This document shows positions 60,101 through 64,000 of a DNA stretch of 64,000 bases, in pieces. A program made the translations under genes and the position numbers. The notes under the pieces are model-generated. The model was not told where the DNA came from, ran no database searches, and worked only from the letters and a program-made list of their open reading frames with translations. Source of the stretch: Hexactinellida sp. DTS-2022 (Eukaryota; Porifera; Hexactinellida). Where the stretch lies: NCBI GenBank assembly GCA_028753945.1, contig JAPNXP010000005.1, forward strand, positions 1,178,001 to 1,242,000, written 5' to 3'. How positions within the stretch are numbered: the first letter of the stretch is position 1; each line of letters starts with the position of its first letter.

Positions 60101-61416
60101 ACTTGGGGGAAATCTCCATTTCGTTATAAGCGGGTATTTCGTTATATCCGACTTCGTTATAACGAGAGTTATAACGAAAATTATTTTAGCAACTTTACCC
60201 AATTCAATTACAGCAGAACCTCGTTAATCCGTACACCAAGGACCGTTAAATTTGCAATTCGTACTAACCGGGTCATTTGTATTATAATGGTCTGGAGGGG
60301 ATTTAAATTGTGTACTTAATAAACTGAATTTCGTATTGAATTTCGTATTCTACTGTAATTTAATTGGGTAAAGTTGCTAAAAATAATTGTTGAATTTTGA
60401 ATCTGACAATATTAACCACAAATTAATACATATTGACACTTATTTTCAATAAACTCATTGTACTAAATTTAGTAATTCTATATACTGGAGTACTTTTAAA
60501 CTTACAATTCTAAAACCAAAAAAATACTCTTTAAACGATTCAAAAGTAATTACTTATAAATACTTTATTTGTTTATATTTTTTCGCGTTAGAGACGAAAA
60601 CTTTAGTTATACATATATAATTTAAATACAAACAATTGCATGACAAATATTCTTCATTTTTGTAGTGTAATTGAAAGATCTTACTCGTGTATATTATATA
60701 CGAAAAACATACTAATAAAGTAATAATATATTTATTATCTTGTGTTAATGCTATTAATGGAATTACTTAACTGTATATCGGCCAGCACATTTTCTAATAT
60801 AATTTTCAGGCACTGGCAAGGTAATTTATTTTACATCAAAAAATTCACCTTTGCGAAGCCGGGTTTATATTGAAAATGGCAATACAGTCAGAGGCGGCGC
60901 AGCTTTTGGGGGCCCCCGGGTGATCGACCTTTTAGGGGCCCACCTTTTTTGGAAGCCCCCGGACCCCTACCTAAATTCTTTGTAATCGGTTTAGGGGCCC
61001 GCGGGTGAATCACCCGTGCGGGGTGCGGCCGCGCCGCCCATGAATACAGTAGAAGAACTAATTAGTCGTTAGTATGAACAACAGGGGACCGTCAAAATGC
61101 ATTCGCCTTATCCATAATTCGTATTAACCAATATGGTTGGTTTAAGAAGGCTTTGAAGGGGACTAAAATAGTGTTCGTATTAACCTGTTCGTATTAACGA
61201 GGTTATATAAATCCTTTATTAAAATCCTTGTGTAAATAGGTTGCGCAACATAGTGACACACTGCATACAGAAACTACTCATTTGGACCCAATCCCCATCC
61301 CAATCCCCAGCCTATTACACAACACAATAGATCCCATTTCAATCGACCTGTCTTCCACACTAGGCGTTCTAACAATAAAAGACCAATCTCTCTCAGCTGA
61401 TAGTTTCATTAGCTAG
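45105..61416 (+). CDS. TRIM-type E3 ligase fused to FN3 and ALK-like glycine-rich domain
   Basis: Ten exons: 45105-45528, 46315-46574, 47134-47313 (or to 47336), 48123-48333, 52415-52592, 54278-54510, 57788-57969, 58839-58989, 59742-59965 and 61240-61416. With the first choice for exon 3 all phases close, giving 739 residues. RING: Cys22, 25, 42, His44, Cys47, 50, 62, 65. B-box1: about 103-134. B-box2: from about Cys161 (CGTHNNPLEFYC, CTLCKQ). Coiled coil: about 200-300. FN3 is split over exons 4-6 (PIPKNIEAVHIKG, SLYIQWDPPDMKVLQYEIER, YRFRIRSQNAAGWG). Next comes a domain of about 240 residues like the ALK/LTK glycine-rich region (CGETVETVIPNAGYYRFESF, PLIIAGGGGG, long GGGG tracts, GHNGHGMLRVSR). 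The last exon encodes 58 residues ending TAG. No signal peptide, membrane helix or kinase is seen. Likely a cytoplasmic ubiquitin ligase; the substrate is unknown. The ATG at 45105 precedes the RING. Confidence 0.8.
45620..45790. mobile_element. Dispersed element, TCTAGGCGCGCGAAAAT family
   Basis: Shares CTTTTCTAGGCGCGCGAAAA, GCTCCCATAGACGTAAT and GTGTGAGCGAGCTCAAACT with a copy at about 57568-57727. Both begin near TTCATTC and end CCTGGATGAAAGCCTGTGT. It lies in intron 1 of the TRIM gene. Confidence 0.75.
46058..46218. mobile_element. MITE, CACCACTG/GGTGTTCGC family, in TRIM intron 1
   Basis: Ends GGTGGTGTTCGCTTAATAGC and CTATTAGGCGAACACCACTG are inverted. The same family is nested at 28728-28849 and truncated at the window's right edge. 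The right end lies about 95 bases before exon 2. Confidence 0.8.
46845..46970. mobile_element. MITE, GGTTATAAGAACAT family, in TRIM intron 2
   Basis: Begins CAGTAGGTGCTGGATATAAG, contains GGAAAACTGTTGCCATATAC, and ends CGTATAACGGAATCTACTG. TA flanks are present. Confidence 0.75.
47400..48060. other. TRIM intron 3, three repeat fragments
   Basis: Holds a TTCACCTTTGCGAAGCCGGG fragment (47400-47505), a GTTGAGTTCGCTTATATT MITE (about 47640-47818, ending CTGACTG-TA) and the reversed GGAGCATGATTTTTGG dispersed repeat (47900-48055). Confidence 0.65.
48394..48663. mobile_element. hAT-type MITE rich in GGTAAC, in TRIM intron 4
   Basis: Ends CAGTGATGTGCTCCGTTAC and the inverse GTAACGGAGCACATCACTG are exact. 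Flanks GTGTATAT and GTGTGTAT differ by one base, so an 8-bp duplication is likely. It starts 60 bases after exon 4. Confidence 0.85.
48990..49510. repeat. Partial copy of the 1-kb cluster repeat
   Basis: Contains AAATAGAAGTCAGCTGGAAT, CCCCAATTATGGCGCAAACC, AAAATCGTAACCCCAGGTGC and one palindromic unit ending GTCGGCACAGTAATA. It lacks the hairpin. Confidence 0.8.
50001..51830 (+). pseudogene. Decayed FLYWCH/MULE transposase inside TRIM intron 4
   Basis: A second, older MULE-family gene. A 147-codon frame from 50001 (starting MANFEQIDSTYLN) has no recognised domain. It ends in a TAG at 50442-50444 but continues in the same frame from 50451 (MDILDNPPPL). A FLYWCH finger follows, broken over frames: HEGFIYNFQREDSVKKQWRC, then NCRGRIHTKSTNILKMIGEH and CHG. 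The MULE core is also split: WMADGTFKTVPSLFAQLYTI, then FNKCQGLFFHLSQAVYRKIQ, then RYGIPRTTNAVEAWHRAFSV. At least five frame changes or stops make it dead. Unlike the 11897-13499 gene, no RING finger follows. Its inverted ends were not identified. Confidence 0.75.
52800..53090. mobile_element. GC-ended element with TATATCCAGATTTG arms, TRIM intron 5
   Basis: Begins near CAGTACATAGGCGTAAAG. It contains an internal inverted pair TATATCCAGATTTGTTTCT and AGAAACAAAATCTGGATATA, then GTGATTCTCACCCTCTATCA. A relative occupies 56180-57530 but is interrupted there by other insertions. Confidence 0.7.
54710..55051. mobile_element. hAT-type MITE with 8-bp target duplication, TRIM intron 6
   Basis: Ends CAGAGATGCAGCGGTC and GACCGCAGCATCTCTG. 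ATTCTGAT is duplicated at 54702-54709 and 55052-55059. The interior repeats GGTCCAGACCG. A truncated, reversed relative lies at about 58110-58293 in intron 7. Confidence 0.93.
56104..57772. mobile_element. Nested transposon stack in TRIM intron 6
   Basis: Outermost element: ends CAATAGAACCTGTTAAT and GGCCGTTATAGACAGGTTAT near 56104 and 57772. Inside it sits the CTGTACATAGGCG element (about 56180-57530). Inside that, a TA-flanked MITE starts CAGTCAGGTTCTTTTATTAT (56330) and ends AGCAGACCTGACTG (57415). Inside that, a TTAA-flanked element spans 56417-57304. A separate insertion of the TCTAGGCGCGCG family (57568-57727) also splits the outermost element. The broken ends of each host element can be matched to its intact relatives elsewhere in the window. 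Confidence 0.85.
56417..57304. mobile_element. piggyBac-like MITE with TTAA target duplication
   Basis: Inverted ends GGCTCGACCCACACCTTCA and TGAAGGTGTGGGTCGAGCC (19 bases, exact) are flanked by TTAA at 56413-56416 and 57305-57308. It is 888 bp and AT-rich with no transposase frame. TTAA duplication is diagnostic of piggyBac-type insertion; the ends start GG rather than the common CC. Confidence 0.85.
58491..58793. mobile_element. hAT-type MITE with 8-bp target duplication, TRIM intron 7
   Basis: Ends CATAGTTCCGCAAACT and AGTTTGCGGAACCCTG. GTATAGCA is duplicated at 58483-58490 and 58794-58801. It interrupts a short tandem repeat (AGTGTAGCACTAAGTAAGTA) whose copies lie on both sides. It ends 45 bases before exon 8. 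Confidence 0.9.
59044..59199. mobile_element. TA-flanked MITE in TRIM intron 8
   Basis: Starts CAGTAGACTCTCGTTAATTC and ends CGTATTAACGAGAGTCTACTG-TA. The inverted ends are nearly perfect. It belongs to the AATACGAACACC family. Confidence 0.88.
60003..61205. other. TRIM intron 9, MITE-rich
   Basis: Holds a CAGTCAACTCTCGTT MITE (60003-about 60175), an AATCCGTACACC MITE (60215-60360), a fragment with TTCACCTTTGCGAAGCCGGG (60780-60880), a GC-rich element with ends CAGAGGCGGCGC and GCGCCGCCCATG (about 60893-61041), and another AATACGAACACC-type fragment to 61205. No additional exon is recognised. Confidence 0.6.
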
Positions 61417-62158
61417 TGATTACGTATAGCTGTAAGTTGTAATGGTTCTGGACTATGTGTTATGTATATCTATTCTGCAATAATAATTAAATTAAATATA
61501 TATTTATTTAATACGAGCCCTTCGGTCTCGCTTTTTCAATTGTAAATTACAAAAAATAAATATTCATATTATAAATTTGTAAATGCGAATTACAAGGGGG
61601 GTTGGTTTACCGATCTGAGGCTACGGTTACAATTCGATTTCTCGCCACTGTTAACCGGTTAACCGCCCATCCTACTCAATACAATAAATCCTTTATAAAA
61701 AATTTATTATACTACAGAGCTGTATAAAATATAACCGCATAAGTATATTAACTGATACATTTCGTGCTTTAGGTAAATTTAAATCAATGTTGTCTAAAAA
61801 AATTTATTAAGTGGTGATGAGAAATGGATTTAGGAATAACAAATTCTGACAAAAAATCTTAATACTTTCTACATTAATTTCCCAATAACTCTGCTGATAT
61901 TCAACAGACCGGCTAACTGGTTAATACAATCTCTAACCGTTAACCGATGTCAGTAACGGTTAACCGGTTAGCCGGTTAACCGAATCCAGCCTTGTGCGAA
62001 ATTCGAATTCAACATACTTGTACTAACTTGTTTACCTATTACAACATTTGGAAGTTAGTCTCTATCTCAAATATAAATGGAGTTTCTATTTCCCTATCTC
62101 TTTAATACAATCCGGACAAACAAACACACAATTGCACAACAATCTAGTTTTAATAATA
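61417..62158. other. 3' flank of the TRIM gene with dispersed repeat
   Basis: Reversed copy of the CCTTCGGTCTCGCT repeat (from about 61505 to 62130), split near 61600-61995 by an element rich in GGTTAACCGGTTAGCCGG. No gene seen. Confidence 0.5.
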
Positions 62159-62587
62159 CAGTCGAAATCGGGTTTTTTTGCCGCCGGGTTATTTTGCCTC
62201 CCCGGGTTATTTTGCCTCCTTGCTTCTCCTTGTTTCTTCATAACCTCATAGCACTATCTAATTTCAAATACGGGTTTTTTGCGGATCGGGTTTTTTTGCT
62301 TCTTTTTCCATGCATTTAGAGGGGCAAAAAACCCCGATTTAGACTGTATAGATATTAGGTAACTAGATATCTAGATATGTAAATAATACAGTCAAGTTAT
62401 TTTATTATAAACATTTAATTAAGGGACCAAAAATTGTGTTCATAATAGAAAGACTTCATATTAAGCGAACTCAACTTAATACAAACCCTATGTAAGTTGT
62501 TAATTTGTATCCATAGGGCTTGTTCATAATAAAAAGTTTTTCATATTAAGCAGACGAAAAATTGTTCACAATTAGCAGACGTGACTG
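62159..62587. mobile_element. Two adjacent TA-flanked MITEs
   Basis: The first, 62159-62346, has ends CAGTCGAAATCGGGTTTTTT and the inverse AAAAAACCCCGATTTAGACTG. The second, 62389-62587, has CAGTCAAGTTATTTTATTAT and CAGACGTGACTG and belongs to the GTTGAGTTCGCTTA family. Both have TA on each side. Confidence 0.85.
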
Positions 62588-62827
62588 TAATCAATATAAA
62601 TATTGAATTGGAACAAACACTAAATTCACACATAAATTGTGAATAAGTTTAAATATGGCTAACGTAACTAATTGTTCAATACAACAGTTCTTATCTCATT
62701 TATAAATACCAGTTTGCTTAGAAATATTAGGTTTATAGCTCAACACTTATAAAATCAACTCTATTTATCCTTCATTTTATTCAAAACGGACAGTATTTAT
62801 TGTAAAAGTAATAATTGTACAGTTTCT

Positions 62828-63826
62828 ATGCGAATGTTAGCATTCCTATCACAACTATACAAACCTACAAGCTACTATAAAATGGCTAACCCCCTACCAG
62901 ATTTGCCCCCCTCTCCTCCAAACAGTGTCCCAACAGCCCCCACCTCTCCCAACCGGATCTCGACAGGATCCGGCCCCACCTCCGCCTGTCGGGCCCTCCC
63001 TAAGGAAGATAATCTGGAGGCCCTGATTTATACGAGGCCGGCGTACTCCCAATCGTGGGGCGGGTACCGACAGGACCTGATGCTAGAACCGGTATCGGAA
63101 GATCTCATCTGCGGACTCTGCGCGGGCGTCGCTAAGGAGAGCGTGCAGACTATTCACTGCGGAGCCGTGTTCTGCAGGGGCTGTATGGAGCAGGCGTTCG
63201 TTAGAGCTAAGCCGCTGCGCAGAAAGAAGATGAGCAGTCCAGGGTTAACCGGGACCGGGAGCTCAGAGCTCGTAAAGATAGAGTGTCCGAAGGAAGGCTG
63301 CAATGTACAGTGAGTCTAATACAGTCAATACCCGTTAATTAATTCCAATACTCGTTAATCTGGTCACCTTAACGGCTTAACCGATATTTCGCCCTATCTG
63401 TGTTCATATTAATGAGAGTATACTGAAAATCATCAATTTTTATACCACGGCATCAACAATGTCTTTACTGTGTATTCAGTAATGCCTGTTATTTATGGTA
63501 TTACGTACTATGTATTCAGTAATGCCTGCTATATAACATATTACTGTGTATTCATTAATGCCTGTTATTTAACATATTACTGTAGATTAGCATCAGACGG
63601 ACAGTTCCCTGACACGAGACACCAGAACCAGGTGGCCAGACTGCAGGTGGCTTGTCCCCTCCTCCAGTCGCGTTCCTGTCCTTGGAGGGGGAGCATAGCG
63701 GACCTGGTTAACTCCCATATAACCGAGTGCGAGCTGGCCCGCGTCCCCTGTCCGGTCGGGTGCGGACTGAATGAACTGAGGGGACAGATCGAGTGGCACC
63801 TCAGAGAGAGGTGTGGCAAGAGACAG
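62828..63826 (+). CDS. RING and TRAF-type zinc-finger E3 ligase, 5' part
   Basis: Two exons, 62828-63309 and 63586-63826, join in phase to 241 codons; the second ends at a GT donor, so the gene continues beyond the window. The first ATG is at 62828; a later in-frame ATG at 62882 (MANPLPDLPPSPP) is an alternative start. The N terminus is Pro/Ser-rich. The RING is at about 94-160: CGLC, then HCGAVFCRGC, a Ser/basic insertion of about 28 residues and CPKEGC. Exon 2 encodes TRAF-type zinc fingers: CPLLQSRSCPWRGSIADLVN, then HITEC and CPVGCGLNELRGQIEWHL with ERC. The order fits TRAF or TRAF-finger E3 ligases (RNF151/LNX/PDZRN-like) acting in ubiquitin signalling. The missing 3' end (coiled coil, MATH or PDZ) decides which. 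Confidence 0.85.
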
Positions 63827-63907
63827 GTGGGCTAGTTATACAGTATATATGCAGTATATATATTGCTATGTAAGCTAGTTATACAGTAGATAAGCAGTAT
63901 ATTCCTA

Positions 63908-64000
63908 TGACAGTGGTGCAGGTAATAGCAAGTCGCATTTTGACGAAATTCCTTGCTAATAGGCGAACTTGTTATTAGAGGAACAAAATTAACATTAAAT
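63908..64000. mobile_element. MITE truncated by window edge
   Basis: Starts near CAGTGGTGCAGGTAATAGC and continues with AGGCGAACTTGTTATTAGAG, the family complete at 46058-46218. It lies in the next intron of the RING/TRAF gene. Confidence 0.7.

Overview
The window is AT-rich genomic DNA from an animal. The genes are split by GT-AG introns, spacing is wide, and non-autonomous DNA transposons are very abundant. The gene set includes a TRIM-type RING/B-box ligase, a WAC-DDT-WHIM-PHD-bromodomain remodeler subunit, the ciliary proteins DPCD and CIMIP2B, a GT10 fucosyltransferase and a probable FADD-like DED/death-domain adaptor. This points to a metazoan with motile cilia, most likely an invertebrate. 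A non-bilaterian such as a sponge would fit, but the sequence alone does not settle it. Every gene I accept lies on the + strand; the minus-strand coding traces are transposases.

Layout. 1-10836 is a cluster of one 0.9-1.1 kb repeat (two units in one orientation, then all others reversed), carrying a roughly 130-bp hairpin, a 56-bp tandem repeat and an 878-bp tandem duplication. 10837-14370 is a Mutator-like (MULE) transposon with long inverted ends built of short repeats; its transposase has a FLYWCH finger, a MULE core and an added C-terminal RING finger. 15254-15620 is a decayed hAT transposase. 18337-19518 is a GT10 fucosyltransferase. 19600-22450 is nested transposons, one with a 69-bp minisatellite. 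22525-23259 is an unrecognised protein with a predicted myristoyl/palmitoyl N terminus. 24153-24770 is DPCD, followed by CIMIP2B (three exons, 25294-28095) and a two-exon C2H2 zinc-finger gene (29023-30400). 30900-38230 is repeats plus a broken OTU-protease fragment. 38468-39184 is the FADD-like adaptor. 40596-44489 is an intronless BAZ1A/ACF1-type gene. 45105-61416 is a ten-exon gene, and 62828 to the window edge is the start of a RING/TRAF-zinc-finger gene.

The most striking object is the 45105-61416 gene. Joining exons by splice phase gives RING, B-box1, B-box2, coiled coil and FN3, followed not by the usual SPRY domain but by a large glycine-rich domain of the kind found in the extracellular part of ALK/LTK receptors. 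It then ends without a transmembrane segment or kinase. The FN3 domain is itself split across exons 4-6, which ties the two halves together. One junction (exon 3/4) does not close with the strongest donor and needs transcript data.

The introns and intergenic spaces record many transposon waves: hAT-type elements with 8-bp target duplications, TA-flanked pogo/mariner-like MITEs, and a TTAA-flanked piggyBac-like MITE. One intron holds elements nested four deep. The genes show no operon logic. DPCD and CIMIP2B are adjacent and co-oriented and both belong to cilia.
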